A stretch of DNA of 32,796 nt. Origin: an uncultured bacterium (GTDB taxonomy: Bacteria > Verrucomicrobiota > Kiritimatiellia > CAIQIC01 > Lenti-01). This document shows, piece by piece, positions 1 through 9,800 of the stretch. The position numbers and the translations under genes were made by a program. The notes beneath the pieces were generated by a model, which ran no database searches, was not told where the DNA came from, and saw only the letters and a program-made list of their open reading frames with translations. The stretch lies in NCBI GenBank assembly GCA_902766695.1, contig CACXEY010000162.1:1-32796 (forward strand), in the 5' to 3' direction. Each line of letters opens with the position of its first letter. Positions within the stretch are counted from its first letter, which is position 1.

Positions 1-2328
<2,328 letters not shown>

Positions 2329-2349
2329 GCGCCCATCCAAGCCCCGAAA

Positions 2350-2391
2350 CACCGGCGGCGACCCCATCCCAGGGGCCGCCGTCGGCGTTTT
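2350..2391 (+). terminator. Rho-independent terminator after nifJ
   Basis: A 16-base arm at 2350-2365 pairs with 2372-2387 across a 6-base loop, with two A-C mismatches and one G-T pair. Four T residues follow at 2388-2391. It begins 22 bases after the PFOR stop codon. Confidence 0.75.
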
Positions 2392-2803
2392 GATGCGTCA
2401 GGGGAATGGAAGGGTCAGAAATACCAGAGTTACAGTAACCCAGTTGCCTGTCTCTGGCGCATCATCAGCCAGGTCTTGCCCCACGATGGAAAACTGACGA
2501 GCATCTTCGTCACGAACTTCTTCGTCAGTTGCCCCGCAAACTCGCCGAACGAAATGTCGCCAACCCGCCGACCTTCTTCGCGACCTCCCCACCTTCGGGC
2601 TCTGCTTTGAAACCCTCTGACGGCACCGTCCGCCACTACCGCGACAAGAGCGGCCTTGGAAGCTCGGGCAGTCAGTCTGGGCCATGTGAGTTTTGCAGTT
2701 GCGGTCGGGCTTTCAGCCCTTTTCGGATTGACCCAACTTGTCTCTCCCTTATCATGAAGCCAGTCTCCGTGAATGGAATTCATTTCGAAAAGCAGATGAC
2801 GAC
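2392..2803. other. Intergenic stretch without a recognisable gene
   Basis: About 410 bases between the nifJ terminator and the small ORF at 2804. Base composition is less GC-rich than the neighbouring genes. Short open frames exist on both strands (for example on the minus strand over 2430-2879), but none has a Shine-Dalgarno site, a recognisable domain or the codon pattern of the flanking genes. It may be a decayed gene or mobile-element remnant; the sequence alone does not show which. Confidence 0.5.
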
Positions 2804-3016
2804 ATGATTCCCTGTACTGATTTTTTGTCTTGGCTGGAAAAGGTCGGCGACGGTTGTTTCGCCGACGTTTCCGATTCACTCTTGAAAAGCCTCTGCGCCT
2901 GTCTGACCGACATCCGCCCCGGATTCTGCGTCAGCGCCGCCAATGAAGGCGGTGCCGTTGTCCTTTACCTTCACTACTTCGAGGCTTTCTGCCGGAAAAA
3001 CCGGGCCTCCGCCTGA
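2804..3016 (+). CDS. Small ORF (70 aa) directly before the YidC/glycerophosphotransferase fusion
   Basis: Not recognised. The 70 residues start MIPCTDFLSWLEK. There is no clear signal peptide or membrane segment, and four cysteines are spread along the chain (residues 4, 20, 32, 34) with a further two near 44 and 63. There is no Shine-Dalgarno site before the ATG. The stop TGA lies three bases before the ATG of the next gene and is in the same frame, so translation could be coupled, or this could be an upstream extension cut off by a stop. Composition is less GC-rich than the fusion gene that follows. A chance ORF cannot be excluded. Confidence 0.35.
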   Translation: MIPCTDFLSWLEKVGDGCFADVSDSLLKSLCACLTDIRPGFCVSAANEGGAVVLYLHYFEAFCRKNRASA

Positions 3017-3019
3017 CCC

Positions 3020-4912
3020 ATGACCGCCATCGTCCATTTCTTCGCCCTCCTCATGGAGGCCTGCCACCGACTGGTCCCGAACAACTGGGCGGACATCGTC
3101 CTGTTCACCCTCCTGACGAAGGTCCTCCAGTATCCCGTCTCCCTGTGGTGCCAGGCCCACGCGCTCAAGATGGTCTCGCTCCTGCCCCGGACCATCCGCC
3201 TCAAACTCGACCACTACGGCGACAACGACGCCATCGGCGAAAAAACAGCCGAGCTCTACAAGCAGGAAGGCTACCATCCCCTCCTGTCCCTCGTTCCCCT
3301 CGCCATCCAGATCGTCATCCTAATCGCCTTCGTCCGCGTCATCGGCGACATGGCCTCCGCCCCCGGCGCCGGCGCCGTCGGCCTCGTGCCCGCCAACGAC
3401 GGCGGGCTCGCCTGGCTCATGCCCCTTGCCGCCGGACTGTCCGCGTGGTTGCTCGGCCTGGCCCAGAACCGCATCAACCCCCTCCAGCGCGAACAAGGCA
3501 AGGCCGCCCAGTGGACCACCAACGGCATCTCCATCGCCATCTCCCTCTTCCTCGGCGCATTCGTCGGCCTCGGCGTCGGCCTCTACTGGGTCTGCAGCAA
3601 CCTCTTTTCCATCCTCGTCCAGTTCGCCTGCAACTGGAACATGCCGCCCACCCGCCGCGTCGACTACCCCGCCCTCCGCGCCGCCCAAGCCGAACTGGCC
3701 AAATTCGAGGCCGGGCTCCGGGCCAAGGCCGCCGTCTCCCTCGAGGACCGCAAGCGCGAGAAGCGCGACTGGAAGCGCTTCTTCTCCGTCGCCAACAAGC
3801 ACGTCGTCTTCTATTCCGAAGGCGGCGGCTACTACCGTTACCTCCAGAGCGTCGTCGAATGGCTCCTCGACCACTCCAACGCCACCGTCCACTACGTCAC
3901 CAACGACCCCAAGGACGCCGTCTTCGCCCTCGCCGAATCCCGGCCCAAACTCCGCGCCTACTACATCGGCCCCGTCCGCATCATCCCCCTCATGATGAAG
4001 ATGGACGCCGACATGGTCGTCATGACCACCCCCGACCTCGGCACCTACCAGATCAAGCGCTCCTACGTCCGCAAGGACGTCGAATACGTCTACCTCGACC
4101 ACGCCCCCGCCTCCGTCCACATGACCTACCGCAAGGGGGCTTTCGACCACTTCGACACCATCTTCGCCAACGGGCGGAACCAGATCGACGAACACCGCGC
4201 CACCGAGCGCCTCTACGGCCTCAAGCCCAAGACCCTCGTCCCCACCGGCTACCCCTTCTTCGACATCCTCTTCCGCGACGCCCCCGCGCCCAGCGCCCCG
4301 GTCCCCAAGCCCGCCGAAGCCCCCCTCCTCGTCCTCGTCGCCCCCTCCCACCAGCCCGGCAACATCCTCGAAGAACCGCTCGACGCCCTTCTCGCCGTCC
4401 TCCGCGGCCCCGGACGCGAAATCCACCTCCGCCCGCACCCCCAGTACACCCGCCGCTCCCCCGCCAAGATGCAGGCCATCGCCGCCAAGTACGCCGACGC
4501 CCCTGACATCGTCGTCGAACTCGACTTCGCCGCGCCCTTCCCCGTCCGCGACGCCGACCTCCTCGTCACCGACTGGTCCGGTATCGCCTACGAGTACGCC
4601 TTCACGACCCGCCGCCCGGTCCTCTTCGTCAACACCCCCATGAAGGTCGTCAACCCCGAGTGGGAAAAGATCGGCCTGCCGCCCGTCAACATCACCTTCC
4701 GCGACCAGGTCGGCGTCTCCGTCGCACCCTCCGACCTCTCCCGCGTTCCCGCAATCCTCGACGACTTCCTCGCCCATCCCGCCCAATTCGCCGAGCGCAT
4801 CGACAAGACCCTCCGCGACAACTTCTTCAACCCCGGCCGCGCGGGCGAAGCCGCGGGCCGCTACATCCTCCAATCCCTCATCACCCGCCAAAAGGCAAAG
4901 AAAGGAAACTGA
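3020..4912 (+). CDS. Fusion protein: YidC/Oxa1-like membrane domain + CDP-glycerol glycerophosphotransferase-like domain
   Basis: 630 residues. Residues about 1-215 look like a YidC/Oxa1 insertase core: a first hydrophobic segment (NNWADIVLFTLLTKVLQYPV), a charged cytoplasmic hairpin ending in YKQEGYHPLLSLVPLAIQI as in YidC, then several more membrane segments. A charged linker at about 225-258 leads to a cytoplasmic domain of the teichoic-acid type glycerophosphotransferases (TagB/TagF, Pfam Glyphos_transf). Matching motifs are the LDHAPAS block with His361 (family: HGxxxK region), RPHP with His473, and TDWSGIAYEYAF at 517-528 (family: TDYSSxxFDY). The known family transfers glycerophosphate or ribitol-phosphate from a CDP donor to surface polymers. 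A joint role of the two halves is inference. The next gene starts two bases after its stop. There is no Shine-Dalgarno site at this ATG. Alternatively the N-terminus is only a membrane anchor. Confidence 0.85.
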   Translation: MTAIVHFFALLMEACHRLVPNNWADIVLFTLLTKVLQYPVSLWCQAHALKMVSLLPRTIRLKLDHYGDNDAIGEKTAELYKQEGYHPLLSLVPLAIQIVILIAFVRVIGDMASAPGAGAVGLVPANDGGLAWLMPLAAGLSAWLLGLAQNRINPLQREQGKAAQWTTNGISIAISLFLGAFVGLGVGLYWVCSNLFSILVQFACNWNMPPTRRVDYPALRAAQAELAKFEAGLRAKAAVSLEDRKREKRDWKRFFSVANKHVVFYSEGGGYYRYLQSVVEWLLDHSNATVHYVTNDPKDAVFALAESRPKLRAYYIGPVRIIPLMMKMDADMVVMTTPDLGTYQIKRSYVRKDVEYVYLDHAPASVHMTYRKGAFDHFDTIFANGRNQIDEHRATERLYGLKPKTLVPTGYPFFDILFRDAPAPSAPVPKPAEAPLLVLVAPSHQPGNILEEPLDALLAVLRGPGREIHLRPHPQYTRRSPAKMQAIAAKYADAPDIVVELDFAAPFPVRDADLLVTDWSGIAYEYAFTTRRPVLFVNTPMKVVNPEWEKIGLPPVNITFRDQVGVSVAPSDLSRVPAILDDFLAHPAQFAERIDKTLRDNFFNPGRAGEAAGRYILQSLITRQKAKKGN

Positions 4913-4914
4913 CC

Positions 4915-5100
4915 ATGCCCCTCGCCTACATCGACCCTTCCGTCATGTCCTACACCGTGCAGGCCATCGCCGGCGTCGCCATCGCCCTCGGCGTCGTCTT
5001 CGGCGTCGTCTGGCGCAAGATCAAGAAAGGCGCCAACAAAGCCCTCGGCCGCGACGAAAATGCCGGCAAGGAAGTCGAAGACGACATCGCCGAAAAATAG
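4915..5100 (+). CDS. Small membrane protein (61 aa) paired with the fusion gene
   Basis: Begins MPLAYIDPSVMSYTVQAIAG and has one membrane segment at about residues 14-34, followed by a basic stretch (WRKIKKGANK) and an acidic tail. The AYIDPxxxSY opening resembles small proteins I have seen next to LTA-synthase-like or sulfatase-like genes; I know of no assigned function. AAAGGAA at 4901-4907 is a good ribosome binding site, lying inside the end of the upstream gene, whose TGA ends at 4912. The two genes are therefore almost certainly one operon. It converges with the sulfatase-like gene, whose stop is only 17 bases away. Confidence 0.8.
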   Translation: MPLAYIDPSVMSYTVQAIAGVAIALGVVFGVVWRKIKKGANKALGRDENAGKEVEDDIAEK

Positions 5101-5117
5101 GCCGCTCCGAGTGCAGT

Positions 5118-7682
5118 TCAATTTGATTTTTGCTCGTATTCGAGCATCAATCTTCTGATTTGGGCTTTGAATCCGGATGGTGCTAGGTGCTCGCCGACAA
5201 GACGCACCATCCCATCGGAATCCGGCAGGATGCCGTTGAGTTGTATTTCGAAATTGCCGTTGGCCGCGGACAATGCCGTTTTGCGTCCCGGGTTGCCCTC
5301 CTGCCGCAAAATTGCAAAAACCGCCCCGTTCCCTTTTTCCCCTCCATCAGAGGGCGACCACATGTAAAAACTGATACTGGCGGTATATCTCTTTGACGGA
5401 TCCGGAACCCTGAACGCGATTTTCATCTTCTGGTCCTCCGGCCACCAAGTGGGATAAGGATGGATCGGCAAATGGGAAAACAAGATATTCTCTGTTTCGC
5501 TAGCACTCGGTTTGCTCATGTCCAGATCGTAGGCATGGGAAATTGTTAACGGGCGCAATTCGTCCGGCCGGGGAACGGCCAGCATCCCGATTTCTTCCCG
5601 AACGCTACCGTCCACCGCCACAAGCAAATCCGTTCTCCTGGATCCGCTTGTGCGCCGGAAACGCCGTTCTCCGGAAACCAGCAACTGCCGGATATCCCCA
5701 TCGGTCAGTTCACGGTGAGCTGCATCCTCCAATACGGCAGAAATCCGGGCATGGGACGTGGGGAGCGGACAGGTTTCGAAATCATGCGAACTTCCCGCCG
5801 GTTTGATCCACAGAAATGGCCGGGCCAACCCCGGCAAGCCTTCTTGGCTTCCCCCAATTCGGTTTCCGTGGTCGGCCAAAACCAAAATCAACGACTGGTC
5901 GTAAATGTGTTTGCTTCTGTATGCCTCCATCAACGCCGCCAATTCCCTTAGCACGAAAACACCCATTTCGGCATGGCCTTTGAAAGAATCGTCTTTGGTC
6001 GGCAAAAGATTCCCGTGCCGGTCGCGCATGACTGGTTCGTGCACGCCATCGGTATGGACGAAGAGGAATGATTTTCCATTCCCGGAATCGACAGGGGCAT
6101 TGGCCAGTTTAGGGTAGAGGTCCCACTCCCGAGCGAAATCGTCTTGCTGCATCCGTCCGAGTTCCAAGATTGTCCCATAGCGATACTTGGCGCAGAACGG
6201 CAACCAACGGAATCGGTCTGTTTCCTGGATGCTCCACCCCATGCCCGTCGATCCGGCAAGACCGAGCACCCCGGTTCGTCCTTCAACAGGGGAATCTTCG
6301 CCTCTGTTCCGGTTGGTGTAACCATAACCAAGTGCACTGGTCCCGGCATACACGGAAAAACCTTCGTCCAACAAGTCCTTCAATGCCGATTCGGAGGAAT
6401 AAACGGAGGCAAAATAATCGGCCATGCCCGAAGCCTTCTCCAAATACTTCCCGGTGAAAATGTTGGCTACAGCATACAGACTCGATGGGGCCGCCCCAAC
6501 GTTGTCCGCATATTCCGTAAACCCGCGGAACTTCTCTCTCAATTCTGCTCCCGCCTCTGGGGCTTGGATGATGGCGTGCGCCTGTTCCCTCTCGAGAGAG
6601 TCAATGACAAAGACCAGCACGTTCCGGTTGGTCGAGTAGGTGACGCTGCGGATGACGGTTTCTACGGAGACGAAGTCATGGACGAGCAGCCTGGAGGTGT
6701 CGGCTTTTTTCTCATGGTTCACGTCGAACATGGAAGCGGCCGTCATGAGCATCAGACAAGTGGACACGAGACCGTAGTGGCGTTTGAGGAGAGGATGCAG
6801 GAGCGCGAACGAAACAAACACTCCCGCCCACGCCGCTGCATCCCACATCGCGCGCGTCCGGTTCTGGAAGAACCACCAGTCGCCGTTGAGGTCGGGCAAC
6901 CCCGTCGAGAGGATTCCCGACTCCAGGTACACGCACACGGCAAAGGCCAGAACCGCTCCCAGCACCCACCGTCCGAAGCAACGCCCCAGAAGACCGATGG
7001 CGACGGCGCAAATGGCAAACGTCCAGGCAAACCGTACCGCAAGGGCCCCCGCCAGCGCACCGAAGGTGAACGGATAGGCCGATTGGTTGGCCCAATACGA
7101 CTGGATGGGCAAGGCGACCTGCATCAATGCGGCCAGCGCCAGCGCCACCAAGCATACCGAAGACCATAGCGTTTTCCATTTTTCCTCGCGGTGGTGTTTG
7201 GCGAAAAGCCACGACAGTCCAAGCAAAAAGGCCTCCAATACAATCAGACCAATGGCACCGCTGCGTGATGCGAAGCCTATGCCGTCGAATCGTGGATTTG
7301 CGAAGTGCCAGCCATTTTCCATGTCTTCGGTTGGGGTCAGATTGGTTCCAGCCTTGCCCAGGCGAAACAGTTTCCACTTCTGCAAATCGATTCGTCCGAT
7401 GGCTTCCGGTCCTGTCCCCGGGAGCAGGCGGAAGGCCAAGTCCTTCCAAGTCATGCCTGCCCGCAGGTAGAAGCGCCATACGGTGCCTTCGCTCCAAGCC
7501 CCATAGGCCTCTCCTTGCAGGACCATTCCGTCCGTCACGATGGCAACCGGATTGGGGGCATTGCCACGCCACTGGATTTTCACCTGGTCCGGCATCCAAC
7601 CGAGGGCGATCCAGAAGAGAGGAACGAGGGCGAATAGGTTTACAATCAAAAAATTTCGACAGGTTCTCATAGGTGGATTCAT
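5118..7682 (-). CDS. Membrane-bound sulfatase / LTA-synthase-like enzyme (alkaline phosphatase superfamily)
   Basis: 854 residues from the ATG chosen at 7682; an in-frame ATG at 7670 is equally possible and neither has a Shine-Dalgarno site. Several membrane segments fill the first 320 residues. An extracytoplasmic sulfatase-type domain follows: metal-site FVIDS with Asp361, nucleophile candidate NIFTGKY with Thr410, HTDGVHEP, and ADHGNR with Asp604-His605. The Asp-to-Thr spacing of about 50 resembles LtaS. A further C-terminal domain of about 200 residues is not recognised. Related enzymes move phosphoglycerol or phosphoethanolamine onto lipids or glycans, or remove sulfate. Next to a glycerophosphotransferase-like gene, a phosphoglycerol role is attractive but inferred. 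Composition is clearly less GC-rich than its neighbours, suggesting separate acquisition. Confidence 0.85.
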   Translation of the reverse strand: MNPPMRTCRNFLIVNLFALVPLFWIALGWMPDQVKIQWRGNAPNPVAIVTDGMVLQGEAYGAWSEGTVWRFYLRAGMTWKDLAFRLLPGTGPEAIGRIDLQKWKLFRLGKAGTNLTPTEDMENGWHFANPRFDGIGFASRSGAIGLIVLEAFLLGLSWLFAKHHREEKWKTLWSSVCLVALALAALMQVALPIQSYWANQSAYPFTFGALAGALAVRFAWTFAICAVAIGLLGRCFGRWVLGAVLAFAVCVYLESGILSTGLPDLNGDWWFFQNRTRAMWDAAAWAGVFVSFALLHPLLKRHYGLVSTCLMLMTAASMFDVNHEKKADTSRLLVHDFVSVETVIRSVTYSTNRNVLVFVIDSLEREQAHAIIQAPEAGAELREKFRGFTEYADNVGAAPSSLYAVANIFTGKYLEKASGMADYFASVYSSESALKDLLDEGFSVYAGTSALGYGYTNRNRGEDSPVEGRTGVLGLAGSTGMGWSIQETDRFRWLPFCAKYRYGTILELGRMQQDDFAREWDLYPKLANAPVDSGNGKSFLFVHTDGVHEPVMRDRHGNLLPTKDDSFKGHAEMGVFVLRELAALMEAYRSKHIYDQSLILVLADHGNRIGGSQEGLPGLARPFLWIKPAGSSHDFETCPLPTSHARISAVLEDAAHRELTDGDIRQLLVSGERRFRRTSGSRRTDLLVAVDGSVREEIGMLAVPRPDELRPLTISHAYDLDMSKPSASETENILFSHLPIHPYPTWWPEDQKMKIAFRVPDPSKRYTASISFYMWSPSDGGEKGNGAVFAILRQEGNPGRKTALSAANGNFEIQLNGILPDSDGMVRLVGEHLAPSGFKAQIRRLMLEYEQKSN

Positions 7683-7920
7683 CAGCAAATGTAAAACAAC
7701 ATCCCGGAAGTAGAAAGCAAGTTCGGTTTTGTGTGGACATCTCGGCGGGGCCCAAGCAAGACGGGGATGCTGGTCCGTTTGGCCGATTGCTACCGCTCCC
7801 CCCGCAAATCCCGCGCCAGCAGCCTGGAGGTACTCGACGAGATGCGGAACATCCGCTGGATCGAGCATTCGGACCGGCGCCAGGCGGGAAGGGGGGAGTT
7901 CCGGCGCGCGGCGGCGGAGG
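7683..7920. other. Intergenic region between the sulfatase-like gene and the GT26 gene
   Basis: 238 bases. The half next to 7683 is AT-richer and may hold the promoter of the minus-strand sulfatase-like gene; TACATT on the minus strand at about 7694-7689 could be a -10 box, but I see no matching -35 box. The rest is GC-rich with no coherent gene and no convincing terminator for the glycosyltransferase operon. Confidence 0.4.
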
Positions 7921-8694
7921 TCAGCGGCCCCAGCCGAGGAGGGTGGCGAAGGCGATCCAGGCGAGCTTGAGGAGGCCTTTGGCGTAGCGGCGCCAGAGGC
8001 GGCGGGGTTCCTTGTAGATGCGGTAGACCCATTCGAGACCGGATTGCCTCATCCAGACGGGGGCGCGGGGGACGTAGCCGGCCAGGAAGTTGAAGGAGGC
8101 GCCGACGCCCAGCACGACGCCGGCATTGAGGAGGTGCGAATGGCGCGATATCCACAGTTCCTGCTTGGGATGGCTCATGGCCAGGAAGAGGATGTCGGGC
8201 TTGGCGGCGTTGATGTGGGCGATGAGATCGGTCTGGTCGGCGGCCAGGTCGATCATGGCGGAGTTGAGGCCGGCGATGCGGATGGCCGGGGCGTCCTTGC
8301 GCAGGTTCGCGAAGGCTTCGGCGAGGACGACGTCGAGGCTGCCCAGGACGTAGATGCTCAGGCGTTCTTCGGCGCAGCGGGCGCAGATCTTCGGGACCAT
8401 GTCGGAGCCGGTGACGCGTCCGGGCAGGGGCTTGCGCAGGAGCTTGGAGAGCCAGACGATGGGCATGCCGTCGGCGGTGACGAGGTCGGCCCGCTGGAGG
8501 TAGTCCCAGAGTTCGGGGTTGCCCCGGAAGGGCCAGAGGCGGATGGCGTTGGTCATGAAGTCGACGTTCATGGTGGCCACGCGCTTGGGCGGGCGGTTGT
8601 GTTCCTTTGCCCAGCCGACGATGCGGTCGATGGCCTCGGCTTCGGTCATCCGGGAGAAGGAGATGTGGAACATGCGGACGCGGGAATCGCTCAT
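7921..8694 (-). CDS. WecG/TagA/CpsF family glycosyltransferase (GT26)
   Basis: 257 residues, the usual family length. These cytoplasmic, membrane-associated enzymes add the second sugar (N-acetylmannosamine or its uronic acid in characterised members) to an undecaprenyl-diphosphate-linked sugar. Family blocks visible in order: TMNVDF, LVTADGMPIVW with the Thr-Ala-Asp-Gly core, GSDMVP, HPKQELWISRH, GVGASFNFLAG, and GLEWVYRIYKEPRRLWRRY near the C-terminus. The usual D in GVGxxFDFLAG is N here; that position varies in the family. Its ATG overlaps the stop of the upstream glycosyltransferase (ATGA), so the two are translationally coupled. GGAG lies nine bases before the ATG. The sugar specificity cannot be read from the sequence. 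Confidence 0.93.
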   Translation of the reverse strand: MSDSRVRMFHISFSRMTEAEAIDRIVGWAKEHNRPPKRVATMNVDFMTNAIRLWPFRGNPELWDYLQRADLVTADGMPIVWLSKLLRKPLPGRVTGSDMVPKICARCAEERLSIYVLGSLDVVLAEAFANLRKDAPAIRIAGLNSAMIDLAADQTDLIAHINAAKPDILFLAMSHPKQELWISRHSHLLNAGVVLGVGASFNFLAGYVPRAPVWMRQSGLEWVYRIYKEPRRLWRRYAKGLLKLAWIAFATLLGWGR

Positions 8695-9800
8695 GGCGCG
8701 GTCTCCGGGACGGTCTGGAGGAGGTGGACCATGGCCTTGGCATGGGCGGGCCAGGAGAAGACGGCGGCGCGGTCGAGGCCGCGGCGGATGCGGGCGGCGC
8801 GGGCGGCGGGGGACTCGGTCAGGAGGCGCCGCAGGGCGTCGGCGATGCCGGCGGGGGATTCGGGGTCGAAGGTCTCGGCGGCGCCGCCGGCGACTTCGGC
8901 GAGGGCGCCGTTGGCGGAGCAGGCGCAGGGGATGCCGCGGGACATGGCTTCCGCGAGGGAGATGCCGAAGCCTTCGAAGAGGCTCGGGAAGACGTAGAAG
9001 GCGGTGGACCGCCAGAGGTTTTCCATCGGGGGGCCGGGTTCGACGAAGCCGGTGAAGCGGATGAGCCCGGCGTGGGGGGATGCGGCGGCGGCGGCGCGGA
9101 CGACGCCGGCGTCTTTCCAGTCGGAGCCGGCGAGGACGAGGGGATGCCGTTCGGCCAGTTCGCGCGGGAGCATGCCGTAGGCTTTGATGAGGCGGACGTG
9201 ATTCTTGCCGGGGTGTTCGATGCGGGAGATGTAGAGGAGGTCGCGCGCGGCGGGGTCGGGGGCCCATCCGGGCGGGGGGACGGGGAAGCCTTCGTGGAGA
9301 ACGGTGACGTCGCCTTCGCGGCAGCCCCAGTGGCGGACCATGTCGTCGCGGGTGGAAGCGGAGACGGCGACGAGGCGTGTGGCGCGCCGGGCGTAGTGCG
9401 GGAGGACGTGCGCGAGGTAGAACATGCGGGAGGGGGAGTACTTGCCGGGGATGCGGAAGTTGGCGAGGTCGTGGACGACGGCGGCGGTCGGGAGGGGATA
9501 GGAGGCGCAGACGCGGCGGTTGGCGGCGCAGACGACCATGGCGTCGTGGTCGCGGCGGAGGGCGCGGAGTTTCCGCGGGAGGCAATAGAGGTGCCAGAGC
9601 ATGCTCAGGACGGGTTTCCGCGTCCAGCGGGGGGCGCGGAGGACGGGGAGTCCGGCGGCTTCGGGGATGTCGGCGCCGGGTTCGCAGAGGATGGTGAGGG
9701 CATGGCCCTGGCGGCGGAGTTCGGAGAGGAGTCCGCGGGTGTAGGCGGAGATGCCGCTCTTCCCGCCGTCCCAGGGGATGCAATCGAGGAGGATCCTCAT
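8691..9800 (-). CDS. GT4-type glycosyltransferase (group 1)
   Basis: 369 residues with the two Rossmann-like halves of the GT-B fold. The N-terminal half has a glycine-rich loop (DGGKSGISAYTRGL). The C-terminal half has the family's LLYISRIEHPGKNH, FTGFV, and the nucleotide-sugar binding EX7E region at FPSLFEGFGISLAEAMSRG. It probably acts in the cytoplasm on an exopolysaccharide or O-antigen repeat unit. The start at 9800 is chosen because its ATG overlaps the TGA of the preceding hybrid kinase (ATGA) and because MRILLDCIPWDGG is a natural beginning for this family. Coupling on both sides puts kinase, this gene and the GT26 gene on one mRNA. Confidence 0.93.
   Translation of the reverse strand: MRILLDCIPWDGGKSGISAYTRGLLSELRRQGHALTILCEPGADIPEAAGLPVLRAPRWTRKPVLSMLWHLYCLPRKLRALRRDHDAMVVCAANRRVCASYPLPTAAVVHDLANFRIPGKYSPSRMFYLAHVLPHYARRATRLVAVSASTRDDMVRHWGCREGDVTVLHEGFPVPPPGWAPDPAARDLLYISRIEHPGKNHVRLIKAYGMLPRELAERHPLVLAGSDWKDAGVVRAAAAASPHAGLIRFTGFVEPGPPMENLWRSTAFYVFPSLFEGFGISLAEAMSRGIPCACSANGALAEVAGGAAETFDPESPAGIADALRRLLTESPAARAARIRRGLDRAAVFSWPAHAKAMVHLLQTVPETAP

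Noticed and set aside
2430-2879. Possible minus-strand gene (149 codons) after nifJ
   Set aside because: No Shine-Dalgarno site, no recognisable domain, and it overlaps the nifJ-side non-coding DNA and the small ORF at 2804. A decayed mobile-element gene is possible but not shown.
3014-3022. UGA recoding joining the small ORF to the fusion gene
   Set aside because: No downstream selenocysteine-type stem-loop was noticed, the ATG follows at once, and the YidC-like domain begins normally at that ATG.
3320-4891. Long open frame antisense to the fusion gene
   Set aside because: It is a by-product of C-ending codons in the real gene, is rich in Gly, Asp, Glu and Val without domains, and runs against clear homology on the plus strand.
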